NCBI GenBank assembly: GCA_000635015.1
Contig: JFMR01000045.1
Location: forward strand, 476,900-540,899
DNA from: Prochlorococcus sp. scB243_498I20
GTDB taxonomy: Bacteria > Cyanobacteriota > Cyanobacteriia > PCC-6307 > Cyanobiaceae
DNA length: 64,000 nt
Direction: 5' to 3'
Within the stretch, counting starts at the first letter, position 1. Every line of letters begins with the position of its first letter. A program made the translations under genes and the position numbers. The notes below the pieces were generated by a model. The model had not been told where the DNA came from. It made no database searches and saw nothing but the letters and a program-made list of their open reading frames with translations. Below, in pieces: positions 35,570 through 46,800 of the stretch.

Positions 35570-38500
35570 ATGAGTTTAAATACTTTAGTTGATTATATTT
35601 CGAACTCACAAATTACTTCTGAATTAATAAAAAGAATTTCAAAAAATAATGAATTAAATATTGTTGGTTCAAGTAGATATGCTAAATCAATAATAATAGA
35701 TAGCATCGCAAAAAAAGAGGAAAAAAATATATTATTAATTTGTCCTAATGTAGAAATTGCCTACAAATGGATTGGTTATTTTGAAAGTATAAATGATAAA
35801 GCAGTTTTATATTATCCTCCAACAGAACATCTACCATACTCATCAATTAATAAATCCAAAGAGATTGAATTTAGTCAGCTTACTGTTTTATCCAAATTAA
35901 TAAAAAAAGATAAAAATGAACTTAATATTGTTATATCAACTGAGAGATCACTACAACCTCATCTGATAAATAAAAACCTATTAACTGAAAACAAGTTAGA
36001 TTTGCAAAAAGGGGTTCAAATCGAGATTCAAGAATTAGCAAATAAACTTACTTTGCTGGGATATACGAAGGATAATGTAACTTCAACTGAAGGATTCTGG
36101 AGTAGGAGAGGGGAAATAATAGATATTTATCCTGTCAATAATGAGTTTCCTATAAGACTAGAATTTTTTGATAATGTAATTGAGAAAATAAGAGAATATG
36201 ATCCCCATACACAGAAAACATTAGAAAGTATAAATAATATTGAAATAATACAGGCTGGGTTTGATTTGCTAATAAAAGATAAGTTAAATAATTTATCTAA
36301 GAACAATCATTTTAATTCAGAAGACATAAATAAAAATAATCTTGATCGTTATTTAGGAATAATTGAAGAAGAACCCTCAAACATAATAGATTTTATAAAT
36401 ATGGAAACAATTCTTGTAATTGATGAATTAGAAGATTGTAAAAAATTTGCAAATAATTGGTATCTAGATTCAGAAAGTAATTTTGATAATTGTACGTATG
36501 AATTAAATGAGAACCTTAAAAATAATGGCATTAATTTAGAAGCTAAACCTAATTTGCATTTAAAGTTTGACGAAATATTAAATTCACTAGGAAATTTTAA
36601 TTTAATAAAATTTTATGAATTTGAATCTAAAATCAATATTGATAATAGATTTTTGTTAAACGATAAAAGATTAAATTCATACTCTAAAAATGTAGGGAAA
36701 TTATCCAATGATATAAATAAAAATATAAAAAATAATGAAAAAGTTTGGATATTATCAGCACAACCATTGAGAACAAGGACTTTACTTTTTGAGCACGAAT
36801 GTAATGCAAACTTCTTAAAAAATCCTAATGATATTGATGAAGCATATAAGTCAATTAATAATTCAACTCCTCTAATTTTAAAAAATAAGAACAATTACGA
36901 AATCGAGGGGTTTTATCTACCGATATGGAAAGTTGTCCTGATAACAGATAAAGAATTATTTTCACAACAATCTCTTTTTAATAATGTATTCATAAGAAGA
37001 AAAAAAAGAAGTGTCAATTCAAATATAAATGTAAATAAGATTAGTCCCGGTGATTTTATAGTTCATAAAAATCATGGAATAGGAAAATTTTTAAAAATAG
37101 AAAAAATAAATATAACTGGAGATTCAAGAGATTATTTAGTCATTCAGTATCAAGATGGAAAGATAAGTGTTGCCGCTGATCAACTTGGTAGTGTTAACAG
37201 ATATAGATCAAGCGGAAAAATAAAGCCGAAAATAAATAAATTAGGAGGAACAGAATGGGAAAAAATAAAAGAAAAAAATAAGAAACAAATCAAAAAAGTT
37301 GCTGCCGATATTTTAAAACTTTATGCAAAGAGAGAAAAATTAAAGGGTTACATTTACCCAGAAGATGGTCCTTGGCAAGATGAATTAGAGGAATCATTCC
37401 CTTATCAACCAACACCTGACCAAATTACTGCGGTAGAAGAAATAAAATCTGATATGGAAAGCGATAAGCCAATGGACAGGCTAATTTGTGGAGATGTAGG
37501 ATTTGGCAAAACAGAGGTAGCTGTTCGGGCTATTTTTAAGGCTATTACATCAGGCAAACAGGTAATATTACTAGCACCTACAACAATCTTAGCTCAGCAA
37601 CATTGGAGAACGATAAGTAATAGATTTTCACCTTACCCAATAAAAGTATCATTACTCAATAGATTCAAAACCGTTAATGAAAGAAAGGAAATCTATGCAG
37701 GTTTGAAAAATAACAAAATTGATTTAGTTGTAGCAACGCACCAAATTTTAGGAAAAGAAATAGAAATTAAAAACTTAGGACTACTAGTTATTGATGAAGA
37801 ACAAAGATTTGGAGTAAGGCAAAAGGAGAAAATAAAAAAAATCAAAACCAACATAGACGTTTTAACTCTCTCGGCAACTCCAATTCCAAGAACTCTTTAT
37901 ATGAGCTTATCTGGACTAAGACAAATGAGCTTACTAAACACTCCTCCACCATCAAGAAGATCAATAAAAACATATTTATCTGAAATAGATATGGATGTTA
38001 TAAGAACTGCAATTAATCAAGAACTTGATAGGGGAGGTCAAATTTTTTATGTTCTTCCAAGAATTTCTGATATAGATCAAGCTGTAAACAAATTAAAAAA
38101 TATGTTTCCCAGCTTAAAATTTATTGTTGCTCATGGGCAAATGAACGAAACAGAGCTTGAAAATGCAATGATTGCTTTTAATAATGGAGAAGTAGATCTA
38201 ATGATATGCACAACAATAATTGAAAGTGGATTAGACATCCCTAAAGTAAATACAATCATTATTGAAGATTCACACAAATTTGGCCTTTCACAACTTTATC
38301 AACTTAGAGGAAGAGTTGGTAGAAGCGGTATACAAGCACATGCTTGGTTATTTTATCCAAATATAAATAAAATTAATGACGCTGCAAAACAAAGATTGAA
38401 AGCGATAAAAGACTTTTCAGAACTAGGTAGTGGATACCAACTTGCAATGAAAGATATGGAAATAAGAGGTGTTGGTAGTTTACTAGGAGAAGAACAAAGT

Positions 38501-39079
38501 GGAAAGGTTAATGCTATTGGATATGATTTATATATAGAAATGCTCCATGAGGCTATTTCAGAAATCAGCGGGCAAGAAATACCTGAAGTTAACGACACTC
38601 AAATTGAACTGCCAATAAATGCATTTATACCTGCAACATGGATATTAAACAGAGAAGAGAAGCTTGAAGCTTACAAATCTGTTACTGAATGTTCAAATAA
38701 TGATGAATTAACTGAATTAGCTAGAGACTGGGTTAATAGATATGGAAACTTACCCAAACCTGTTGAGTCCTTAATTATTATAATGAGACTAAAATTACTA
38801 GCTAAAAAATGTGGTTTTACTAAGATCAAGCTCAAAAAGCCGAACATCTTGATAGAGACAAAATTAAAAAATTCTACTTTTAAAATTCTTAAAAATTCTT
38901 TAGCAAGTAGTGTTCAAAATAAATTTAATTTTAATGAAGGCGAACAATTTTCAATCATCACTATAAGGGGCATAGGTGCAACTGAAATTCAAAATCAAAT
39001 TGATCAACTAATGTTGTGGTTCGAGTCTTTTGAAAGAGAAATAATGAATTTCGATAAAGAACTTATTAAAAGAGATTAA
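35570..39079 (+). CDS. mfd: Transcription-repair coupling factor
   Basis: 1169 residues. UvrB-homology domains are at the N-terminus (T-S-T-E-G-F-W-S-R-R-G-E-I-I-D-I), an RNA polymerase interaction domain (P-G-D-F-I-V-H-K-N-H-G-I-G-K-F) near 490, then the SF2 translocase: Walker A G-D-V-G-F-G-K-T-E near 641, D-E-E-Q-R-F-G, S-A-T-P-I-P-R-T-L, G-R-V-G-R-S, and the C-terminal UvrA-gate domain. It removes stalled RNA polymerase and recruits excision repair. Full length. Confidence 0.98.
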   Translation: MSLNTLVDYISNSQITSELIKRISKNNELNIVGSSRYAKSIIIDSIAKKEEKNILLICPNVEIAYKWIGYFESINDKAVLYYPPTEHLPYSSINKSKEIEFSQLTVLSKLIKKDKNELNIVISTERSLQPHLINKNLLTENKLDLQKGVQIEIQELANKLTLLGYTKDNVTSTEGFWSRRGEIIDIYPVNNEFPIRLEFFDNVIEKIREYDPHTQKTLESINNIEIIQAGFDLLIKDKLNNLSKNNHFNSEDINKNNLDRYLGIIEEEPSNIIDFINMETILVIDELEDCKKFANNWYLDSESNFDNCTYELNENLKNNGINLEAKPNLHLKFDEILNSLGNFNLIKFYEFESKINIDNRFLLNDKRLNSYSKNVGKLSNDINKNIKNNEKVWILSAQPLRTRTLLFEHECNANFLKNPNDIDEAYKSINNSTPLILKNKNNYEIEGFYLPIWKVVLITDKELFSQQSLFNNVFIRRKKRSVNSNINVNKISPGDFIVHKNHGIGKFLKIEKINITGDSRDYLVIQYQDGKISVAADQLGSVNRYRSSGKIKPKINKLGGTEWEKIKEKNKKQIKKVAADILKLYAKREKLKGYIYPEDGPWQDELEESFPYQPTPDQITAVEEIKSDMESDKPMDRLICGDVGFGKTEVAVRAIFKAITSGKQVILLAPTTILAQQHWRTISNRFSPYPIKVSLLNRFKTVNERKEIYAGLKNNKIDLVVATHQILGKEIEIKNLGLLVIDEEQRFGVRQKEKIKKIKTNIDVLTLSATPIPRTLYMSLSGLRQMSLLNTPPPSRRSIKTYLSEIDMDVIRTAINQELDRGGQIFYVLPRISDIDQAVNKLKNMFPSLKFIVAHGQMNETELENAMIAFNNGEVDLMICTTIIESGLDIPKVNTIIIEDSHKFGLSQLYQLRGRVGRSGIQAHAWLFYPNINKINDAAKQRLKAIKDFSELGSGYQLAMKDMEIRGVGSLLGEEQSGKVNAIGYDLYIEMLHEAISEISGQEIPEVNDTQIELPINAFIPATWILNREEKLEAYKSVTECSNNDELTELARDWVNRYGNLPKPVESLIIIMRLKLLAKKCGFTKIKLKKPNILIETKLKNSTFKILKNSLASSVQNKFNFNEGEQFSIITIRGIGATEIQNQIDQLMLWFESFEREIMNFDKELIKRD

Positions 39080-39151
39080 ATTATTAAATAATTATTTAAA
39101 ATCCGCGAATCTGTTTGATTTCGGTTAGGTTTAAAAAAATTTATTTATTTC

Positions 39152-39313
39152 ATGGGTGAATATATAGACGTCGGAATCCAAACTTCGATTTTACCCTTAT
39201 CAATTATTCTTTCATCAATTGTATTAGGCATATTTGCATTATTTGGAGAAGAAACAGAAAATGATGATGATGATTCTGATTCAGGAAGTGGTGGCCTAAT
39301 GCAACCTATTTGA
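39152..39313 (+). CDS. Small membrane protein with aspartate-rich tail
   Basis: 53 residues. One helix (S-I-L-P-L-S-I-I-L-S-S-I-V-L-G-I-F-A-L-F) followed by E-E-T-E-N-D-D-D-D-S-D-S-G-S-G-G-L-M-Q-P-I. The helix, D-run, G-G-L-x-x-P order is the same as in the 60-residue protein at 59151. The D-rich tail could bind a metal or face a positively charged partner (inference). Convergent with the next gene by 3 bases. Confidence 0.55.
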   Translation: MGEYIDVGIQTSILPLSIILSSIVLGIFALFGEETENDDDDSDSGSGGLMQPI

Positions 39314-39315
39314 AA

Positions 39316-39684
39316 TTATTTATAAACAATCTGTTTTGACTTTCTCTTAGAAACTTTAAATAACCTATTAAATGAACCTATCATTAAAATAAGAGCGGTA
39401 AGAGAAGATACAAAAATAAAAATCACCAAAAATATTTGATAGAGATGTGAAAAGAGATCAATCAATAATAAAAAAGATTTATTAAATGTCGAAGGTAGAT
39501 TTTGTAACAACAAATTTTTATTAGGTATTAAATAATTTATATAAACTAATAAAATACTCAAAATTAACAAAAAGAAAGATTCAGTAAATAGTCTTCTTTT
39601 AGATTTTCTTCTTAAATTTAATTTTTTTTTAAAAATGTATTTATCAGGTTTAATATTCAAATTTGGGATGTTTAAATCTGCCAT
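39316..39684 (-). CDS. Small two-helix membrane protein, function unknown
   Basis: 122 residues. A basic N-terminus (K-K-K-L-N-L-R-R-K-S-K-R-R) is followed by two hydrophobic helices (about 35-53 and 75-105) and a basic end (K-V-S-K-R-K-S-K). By charge, both ends are cytoplasmic. No family is recognised. It is alone on its strand by an 88-base gap from the DUF4335-like gene. Confidence 0.6.
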   Translation of the reverse strand: MADLNIPNLNIKPDKYIFKKKLNLRRKSKRRLFTESFFLLILSILLVYINYLIPNKNLLLQNLPSTFNKSFLLLIDLFSHLYQIFLVIFIFVSSLTALILMIGSFNRLFKVSKRKSKQIVYK

Positions 39685-39772
39685 ATATCAAAGCTCAAAG
39701 AAAAAATTTGATTAACTCTGAAAAGAAATTAACCTATAGTATCGTGTTTGTATTTAAGATGCTAATTGGTCT

Positions 39773-40363
39773 TTATTCAGGATTTGTTAGTTCTTTTTTT
39801 TCTATATTTTCAAAAGGACTATAAAAATAAATAAAAGCAGAAGAGAATAGAATTAAAGAGCAAATAGCAAAAAACGGTGGAATAAACAAATTGACAAATT
39901 TAACTTTTTTATTTAACCCAAAATTTAATTTTTTTGGAATTTTAGTAGGTGTATCTATTTTTTTTATTCTTACTTTTGGCGATTCATTTAACTGATCAAA
40001 ACAATTTATAGTATCTGAAAGCAATGAATTACCAATCTTTAGAACTAAAGGCTTTACATTTGCTTTAGAGCTCTTGAGAACAATATTGTGTATGTGGAGA
40101 TTATCGGCTTTTATATCGATTAATTTAGACTCATATATTGGAATTTCGTTTTTGATTAAAAGATTTGAATAAATATAAAAAGCATCCATAATAGGCCCTA
40201 AATGTTCAATTTTGCCTTCAATAAGTGGTTTATCAACTATGGTTAATTTCCATTGAGAAATTATAGATATTTGATCTTTATTTTCATTATTGGAATAATC
40301 TGGCAATCCGATTATTTCTAGATTTACTGAAGATTGATGAAATGACAATTTATTTTGCATCAT
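39773..40363 (-). CDS. DUF4335-like membrane protein
   Basis: 196 residues. N-terminal beta-rich part (S-I-I-S-Q-W-K-L-T-I-V-D-K-P-L-I-E-G-K-I), a middle with V-L-K-S-S-K-A-N-V-K-P-L-V-L, and one helix near 160-180. DUF4335 proteins are cyanobacterial, of unknown function, and often sit next to DUF3038 genes, as here (1 base apart). That pairing supports both calls. Confidence 0.65.
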   Translation of the reverse strand: MMQNKLSFHQSSVNLEIIGLPDYSNNENKDQISIISQWKLTIVDKPLIEGKIEHLGPIMDAFYIYSNLLIKNEIPIYESKLIDIKADNLHIHNIVLKSSKANVKPLVLKIGNSLLSDTINCFDQLNESPKVRIKKIDTPTKIPKKLNFGLNKKVKFVNLFIPPFFAICSLILFSSAFIYFYSPFENIEKKELTNPE

Positions 40364-40364
40364 A

Positions 40365-40889
40365 TTAAAAATCGTATAAAAAATTTTTCAACTTTTGATA
40401 ACCCTGATTTGAAATACAAAAAGATAAAATAAGCAAATATTTTATTATAATCTCACCATTTTCAGCTTGATTTAAAATCTTCTTCACTCTCATACTCTCT
40501 ACATTAAATCTCTCTTTAATCAAATCAATAAATCTCTTATTAAAATCATTCCAAATAATTGAATTCTCTTTAATATCTTCTTTAGATCTTAGTATCTCTC
40601 TGATATAAGGATATAAATATTTGGACATTTCAACAGTGATTTTAATTAAGGCATCGAATTCGTTTACTTTGATAGTGTTGTTAACATAAGATTTTCTCAA
40701 TGGATTATTATTCCTTAATTTCCAAATAGTAATTTTATTTGGCAGAACATCATTTAAATCAAGTCTATTTGATAAAGCGTAAAGTGATTGAATACCATTT
40801 AAATCAATAGTTTCTAGGATTAATAATAATAAATCAAGCTTCTCTATAGATTGTCTTGATACCTGATTTCCGTTAGTTAAATATGTAAT
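40365..40889 (-). CDS. DUF3038-like protein; start codon uncertain (non-AUG or damaged)
   Basis: The conserved-looking frame covers about 174 codons, but the first usual start codon is an internal TTG at 40700 (giving 111 residues). Upstream in the same frame are S-I-E-K-L-D-L-L-L-L-I-L-E-T-I-D and I-T-I-W-K-L-R-N-N-N-P-L-R-K, which belong to the DUF3038 core as I know it. No ATG, GTG or TTG lies between TTG-40700 and the in-frame TAA at 40899. ATT at 40887-40889 is the best candidate. Either a rare AUU start or a gene with a lost start. Confidence 0.6.
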   Translation of the reverse strand: MTYLTNGNQVSRQSIEKLDLLLLILETIDLNGIQSLYALSNRLDLNDVLPNKITIWKLRNNNPLRKSYVNNTIKVNEFDALIKITVEMSKYLYPYIREILRSKEDIKENSIIWNDFNKRFIDLIKERFNVESMRVKKILNQAENGEIIIKYLLILSFCISNQGYQKLKNFLYDF

Positions 40890-40928
40890 TGTTCTCGATT
40901 AAAATATAAGTTAATGATAACAGAATTC

Positions 40929-41126
40929 CTAATCCATTTTTTGAAATAAAAATGAATATAACTTGTCTAGTTCTTCAATTGTTAGCATTCCATAACTCCA
41001 TAATAATATTGGTAATGGAGTGTTATTTTTTATAGATAATTTTATACCAAGTTCAATAGTAGATTCGTCTAAAGCTAATACATTAAATAAATAAATTATC
41101 ATTTCTCTAGATAAATAATTATTCAT
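40929..41126 (-). CDS. DUF2949-like protein
   Basis: 65 residues: Y-L-F-N-V-L-A-L-D-E-S-T-I-E-L-G-I-K-L and L-P-I-L-L-W-S-Y-G-M-L-T-I-E-E-L-D. The short all-helical cyanobacterial DUF2949 pattern. Function is unknown. It lies 5 bases after the flavin monooxygenase-like gene and probably in one transcript with it. Confidence 0.7.
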   Translation of the reverse strand: MNNYLSREMIIYLFNVLALDESTIELGIKLSIKNNTPLPILLWSYGMLTIEELDKLYSFLFQKMD

Positions 41127-41131
41127 GAATT

Positions 41132-42289
41132 CTATTTAATACTTGAGTAAATGAGAGATTTAGTCATTTGATTAAGGACTAATTTTCTTGTAAAAAGAAA
41201 TTTATTTAAAAGTAAAAAAGAAAGTTTCCTTATTGGAAATAAAAAAATGTTTCGATTAGCAAAAATTGATATCAACGAGTCAGTTATAAAAATAGTGACA
41301 ATAATATCTAAAATTCTGCTTGAAAAATATTTAAATTTAAATAATATCAATTGTAATTTAGTAATAGCAGTATTTTTATTAAAAAGATCATAAATAGTAT
41401 TAACATCTCTCCAGCAAGTATTTAGACCCTGACCACCAACAGGATGAAATGTATGAAATGCATCTCCTACAAAAACTAACTTTTTAAAATTTAAAACTGG
41501 TAAATTTAAGGATAATGAAACAGGAAAAATATTAAATTCGCCAATTATTTGGTCCAACTTAAATTCATTAGGCAAGATTGTTGATAAATTATCCATTAAA
41601 AAATTCTTGTCAAAATTCAACCTTTCAATTGCCTTTAATGTACTGGAAGTCCAGATTACTTGATATAAGTTTTTTTCTAAAGGTAATAGTGCAAGTGGAC
41701 CTTCCTTTCTAAAAATTTCATAAGCTCGTTTTTCACAATGACCTCTAAGAGAAACCTTAAAAGTTAAACAAGACTGACTATACGATTTCTTTAAAACAAC
41801 AAAATCTATAAATTTTTTATCAAGTGAGTTTGCTCCTGTTGAAAAGAATTGATAGTCAAATAATATTTTTCTACTTAACAATCTCTGTGGTGTTATAAAA
41901 ATAATATTTTCATAACTTTCAATCTCTTGAAAAAATACGTTCATGAGATCCGAATGTTTAACTACCCAGCCAATATTTTCGGCAGAACTTATATCATCAT
42001 CTAAGTCAGAAGTTGATAAATTAGTGAAAGCAGAAGTTACGCTATCTGAAATAGAAAGGGTATCAAAGCCAAATAAAAATGGTTTTATTTTTTCCCAAAG
42101 TCTAAATTTAGATAAGATTTTTCTTGTTGAGTGAGTAATTGCATAAGTTTTATCTTTATCAATTAATCTATCTTTTGTTAATAAATCAGTTAAAAAAATA
42201 TTGCAATCAAATTTTGAAAGTGCAATTGAAAGTAATAAACCTGTGGGACCTGATCCAACAATTTTAAAATTCAATTTATTTTTCATCAT
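41132..42289 (-). CDS. FAD-dependent monooxygenase of the UbiH/VisC type
   Basis: 385 residues. FAD nucleotide fold I-V-G-S-G-P-T-G-L-L-L-S-I-A at the N-terminus and the second FAD motif F-V-G-D-A-F-H-T-F-H-P-V-G-G-Q-G-L-N near 277. Family enzymes hydroxylate aromatic rings of quinones. Cyanobacteria make plastoquinone, so a quinone substrate is plausible but not shown. It is followed by DUF2949 on the same strand. Confidence 0.85.
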   Translation of the reverse strand: MMKNKLNFKIVGSGPTGLLLSIALSKFDCNIFLTDLLTKDRLIDKDKTYAITHSTRKILSKFRLWEKIKPFLFGFDTLSISDSVTSAFTNLSTSDLDDDISSAENIGWVVKHSDLMNVFFQEIESYENIIFITPQRLLSRKILFDYQFFSTGANSLDKKFIDFVVLKKSYSQSCLTFKVSLRGHCEKRAYEIFRKEGPLALLPLEKNLYQVIWTSSTLKAIERLNFDKNFLMDNLSTILPNEFKLDQIIGEFNIFPVSLSLNLPVLNFKKLVFVGDAFHTFHPVGGQGLNTCWRDVNTIYDLFNKNTAITKLQLILFKFKYFSSRILDIIVTIFITDSLISIFANRNIFLFPIRKLSFLLLNKFLFTRKLVLNQMTKSLIYSSIK

Positions 42290-42305
42290 ATTATATAAGC
42301 ATCAA

Positions 42306-42947
42306 CTATCTATTCAAATAAATATAGCAAATTTCCTCAAATGCTGGTCTTAATAAATAGGGGTACTCACCAACCCATAAGTTAATTTCAGGAAGCCAAG
42401 CATCGGTCAAATAAAAATCTCTGTCAAAATTAGGGTTATCTGATGTTATTAAACATCTAATACTCGAACCAACCCTAATTTGACTGTGCTTATTTTCCAT
42501 AGGAAAACTTAATTTTTCCAAATAACCATCTTCATCTTCTAATTCAAGTACTAACCAAGTCCTTTTGTTTTCGATAACTTCTAATCGACCTTGCCTATTA
42601 GATTGTTCTCTTGAACTTTCAATTTTTTCTGTTCTATAAATATCTGATACATATCCATCAAATATAGAAAAAAATTTATATTTTCTTAATTGCAAGTTTT
42701 TTCTACTCGATTCAAGAATAGGGCCCCAGATAATATACAAAAAGAAACCTACACATAGGAATAACCAGAAATTATTAGTTTGATCTCCAGTCGAACTAAT
42801 AATTAATGAGATAAATCCACCAATTGAAGAAACTATTACTCTTTGAAGAATTTTTCTAGGATTCCCCAACGCATACTTAAATTGACTTCCTGTACCAACT
42901 GCAGGAATAAGTTTTGAAATTTGACTTAAATTAATTGGAATTATCAT
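42306..42947 (-). CDS. Membrane protein with large soluble domain, function unknown
   Basis: 213 residues. Two hydrophobic helices at about 35-50 and 58-78, then a soluble domain with G-Y-V-S-D-I-Y-R-T-E-K, W-L-V-L-E-L-E-D-E-D-G and a C-terminal W-V-G-E-Y-P-Y-L-L-R-P. It has the look of a conserved cyanobacterial protein seen next to dapB. It starts 1 base after the dapB stop, so translation is probably coupled. Confidence 0.65.
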   Translation of the reverse strand: MIIPINLSQISKLIPAVGTGSQFKYALGNPRKILQRVIVSSIGGFISLIISSTGDQTNNFWLFLCVGFFLYIIWGPILESSRKNLQLRKYKFFSIFDGYVSDIYRTEKIESSREQSNRQGRLEVIENKRTWLVLELEDEDGYLEKLSFPMENKHSQIRVGSSIRCLITSDNPNFDRDFYLTDAWLPEINLWVGEYPYLLRPAFEEICYIYLNR

Positions 42948-42948
42948 T

Positions 42949-43797
42949 TTAAAAAATCAATTTTTCGAGTCCGTAAACTAAAGTTTCATAATTGCCAATT
43001 TTTTTAATAGCCTGTAAAACTCCTGGCATATATGCCTTTCTATCAATAGTGTCATGTTTAATTGTGTAAGTTTCTCCTGGAGATCCCATAATTACTAACT
43101 GATGAGCGAGTAATCCTGGTAATCGTACAGAATGTATATTGATTCCAGAATCTCTGAGCCCACCGCGTACACCTTTCAATGACTCAGACTCTTTTACTAA
43201 ATTCTGATTAAATTTCTTTGGATATTCTTCAATCATTTCTGCAGTTTTTATACATGTCCCACTAGGAGAATCAGCTTTTTGATTATGATGCATCTCAATT
43301 AATTCGATATTATCGTAAAACCTTGCAGCTACAGATGCCGCTTGCTGAAGAAGAACCATACCTACTGAAAAATTAGGAATTATTGCACAACCAACCGATG
43401 CTTTCTCAGCAAAAAGAGACAAATCTTTTATTTGCGAAGGGCTTAGACCTGTAGTTCCTACTACTGGTGATACCCCATATGCAATAGCTGATCTAGTATT
43501 TTCATATACAGAATCAGGATGAGTAAAATCAACCAAAACAGGTTTGATTTTTTCATTTCTATAATTTTGACTAACAGAACATAAAGTCCCTTCAAAATCA
43601 TTTGAAACAAAAACATCACAATTTTTTACCTTCAATAATTCAGAAATATTTGAGCCATTGTTCTTTTCGTTTATGTCGATTGCTGCGACAAGTTCACAAT
43701 CTGTAGAATTTAATACAGTATTAACAACTTCGCTACCCATTCTGCCTAAAGCTCCGGAAACTAGTACTGGCAAGGGTTTTTTAGAATTTTCAATCAT
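42949..43797 (-). CDS. dapB: 4-hydroxy-tetrahydrodipicolinate reductase
   Basis: 282 residues. NAD(P)-binding [10 protein letters not shown] at the start, V-G-T-T-G-L-S, and the active-site [14 protein letters not shown] (catalytic histidines and lysine). It reduces the ring intermediate in lysine and diaminopimelate synthesis. Normal length. It is divergent from chlH across about 100 bases. Confidence 0.96.
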   Translation of the reverse strand: MIENSKKPLPVLVSGALGRMGSEVVNTVLNSTDCELVAAIDINEKNNGSNISELLKVKNCDVFVSNDFEGTLCSVSQNYRNEKIKPVLVDFTHPDSVYENTRSAIAYGVSPVVGTTGLSPSQIKDLSLFAEKASVGCAIIPNFSVGMVLLQQAASVAARFYDNIELIEMHHNQKADSPSGTCIKTAEMIEEYPKKFNQNLVKESESLKGVRGGLRDSGINIHSVRLPGLLAHQLVIMGSPGETYTIKHDTIDRKAYMPGVLQAIKKIGNYETLVYGLEKLIF

Positions 43798-43899
43798 TTT
43801 TTTAAAAAATTTTTTTTTAAAGGTTGTTACACGCTATTTATATTGCACACAATAACGTCTTTTCATTCGTAGGCTGGTAGAAATACTTAAAAAAAATCA

Positions 43900-46800
43900 A
43901 TGTTTACGCAGGTCCGCTCAGCAAACCGCAGAGTATCTCCTGTTGAGGATAACAAACACAAAGTTGTAATAAAAGCAGTTTATGTTGTCCTTGAGCCACA
44001 ATACCAAAATTCCTTAACGGAAGCTGCAAAGTCAATAAATAAAATGAATGGGCCTATTGGTATAGACCTAAGCGGCTATCTTATCGAAGAACTTAGGAAT
44101 GATAGTAATTTTGAAGATTTTAAAGAAGATATAGCTAATGCAGATATATTCGTAGCTTCTCTAATTTTCATTGAAGACCTTGCTCAAAAAGTGGTTGATG
44201 CAGTATCTCCATTTAAAGACAAACTAAAAGCATCAATAGTTTTCCCCTCCATGCCAGAGGTAATGAGATTAAATAAGTTAGGTTCATTTAGCATGGCCCA
44301 ACTTGGTCAATCCAAAAGTATTATTGGAGATTTAATAAAAAAGAAAAAAGAATCTGATGGAGCAAGTTTCCAAGATTCAATGTTGAAGTTATTAAATACA
44401 CTACCTTCAATACTTAAATATCTACCAGTAGAAAAAGCTCAAGATGCTAGAACATTTATTTTGAGTTTTCAGTACTGGTTAGGTGGTACCACTGAGAACT
44501 TAAAAAACTTCTTGTTAATGATTTCTGAAAAGTATGCTGTTTCAGAGATCATAAAAGATCAAATAGAAGAATTCAAAATTCAAGACCCAGAAACATTTCC
44601 AGATTTAGGAATTTGGCATCCTCTTGCTCCTTGCATGTTTCAAAGTCTTAAAGAATATCAAAATTGGGAAAATAATAGAAAAGATATAAATCCTAAAGAT
44701 GATAAAACTCCAACAATAGGTTTAGTGCTTCAAAGGAGTCATATTGTTACGGGAGATGATGCTCATTATGTTGCTGTTATTCAAGAACTGGAATACAGAG
44801 GTGCGAGAGTACTACCTATTTTTTGTGGCGGTCTAGATTTCTCTAAACCAGTTAATGAATTTTATTATGATTCCATAAATAAGGATCAGCCTATAGTAGA
44901 TGGAGTTGTATCTCTAACAGGATTTGCACTAGTTGGTGGGCCAGCAAGACAAGATCATCCTAAAGCTATTGAAGCCCTTAAAAGGTTAAACAGACCCTAT
45001 ATGGTTGCACTTCCATTAGTCTTCCAAACCACCCAAGAATGGGAAGATAGTGATCTAGGTTTACACCCAGTTCAGGTAGCACTTCAAATTGCAATTCCAG
45101 AGCTTGATGGTGCTATTGAACCTATTATTCTCTCAGGTCGTGATGATGCTACAGGTAAAGCGCATACCCTCCAAGATCGAGTTGATGTAATAGCTGAAAG
45201 AGCTATAAAATGGTCAACTTTAAGAGTTAAGCAAAGAAAGGATAAAAAACTAGCCATCACAGTATTTAGCTTTCCACCAGACAAAGGAAATGTTGGTACG
45301 GCAGCATACTTGAATGTTTTTGGTTCAATTTATAGAGTACTTCTTGAAATGAAATCGAAAGGATATCAAATAGATGAACTTCCAAGTAATTCAAAAGAAT
45401 TAATGGAAAAAGTAATTAACAACCCTGAAGCGATGGATGGCTCTCCAGAGTTAAATATTGCTCATAAGATGTCAATAAAAGAATACGAAGAGTTCACTCC
45501 ATATTCACAAAGACTTGAAGAAAATTGGGGTAAACCTCCTGGGAACCTTAATAGTGACGGACAAAACCTTCTCATCTATGGAAAACATTTTGGAAATGTA
45601 TTTATAGGAGTTCAACCTACATTCGGTTATGAAGGTGATCCCATGAGATTGCTCTATTCAAGAAGTGCTAGTCCTCATCATGGTTTTGCTGCTTATTACA
45701 CATATGTAGAAAAAATCTGGGGGGCTGATGCTGTTCTTCATTTTGGAACTCACGGCTCACTTGAATTTATGCCTGGGAAGCAGATGGGCATGAGTGAAAC
45801 ATGCTATCCGGATTCTCTTATTGGATCATTGCCTAATTTGTATTACTATGCCGCCAATAATCCATCTGAAGCAACAATTGCGAAGAGAAGAGGATATGCT
45901 TCAACTATTAGTTATCTGACTCCTCCAGCAGAAAATGCAGGACTCTATAAAGGACTTAAAGAACTAAGTGAACTTGTTGGTTCTTATCAACAATTAAGAG
46001 AAAATAGCAGGGGTATTCAAATTGTAAATTCAATAGTTGAGACTTCTAAACAATGTAACCTTGACAAAGATGTAGAGCTTCCTTCAAAAGACGCAGAAGA
46101 ACTTTCAATAGATGAAAGAGATTTATTTGTTGGTAATGTCTATAAACAGTTGATGGAAATTGAGAGTAGATTGTTACCTTGCGGTCTTCATACTATTGGA
46201 GAAGCTCCAACAGCAGAAGAGGCAGTTGCAACACTTGTAAATATTGCATCTTTAGAGAGAGAACAAGAAGGATTAAGATCTCTTCCTGGATTACTTGCAG
46301 AATCCATAGGTCTAACTATTGAACAAATTTATGATGGTAATAATAAAGGTGAACTTAAATTTGTAGAGTTAAATGAAAAAATCATAAAAACAGCAAGAGA
46401 ATCGATTTTTGCGATGGTCAACTCTTTAAAAATTATTGATGGCAGAGTTTATTTAGAAAAATCACTTCTAACCAAACTTTTCGATTTACTTAAAGTTTTT
46501 GGTCTAAATTTACCTACCCCTTGGCTAAGAGTCAGCAGACTAAATGGATTTAATGAAGTTAATCAGAAAGAATTAAATAAATTATTTGATTACTTACTTT
46601 TCTGTCTTGAACAGGTCTGCGCAGACAAAGAAATGGATAGCCTCATTAAAGCGCTAGATGGAAATTATGTTTTACCTGGACCAGGTGGAGATCCCATAAG
46701 AAATCCAGGCGTTTTGCCCAGTGGTAAAAATATCCATGCACTCGATCCTCAATCAATCCCAACTACAGCAGCAGTAGCTGCAGCGAAGTCTGTTGTTGAC

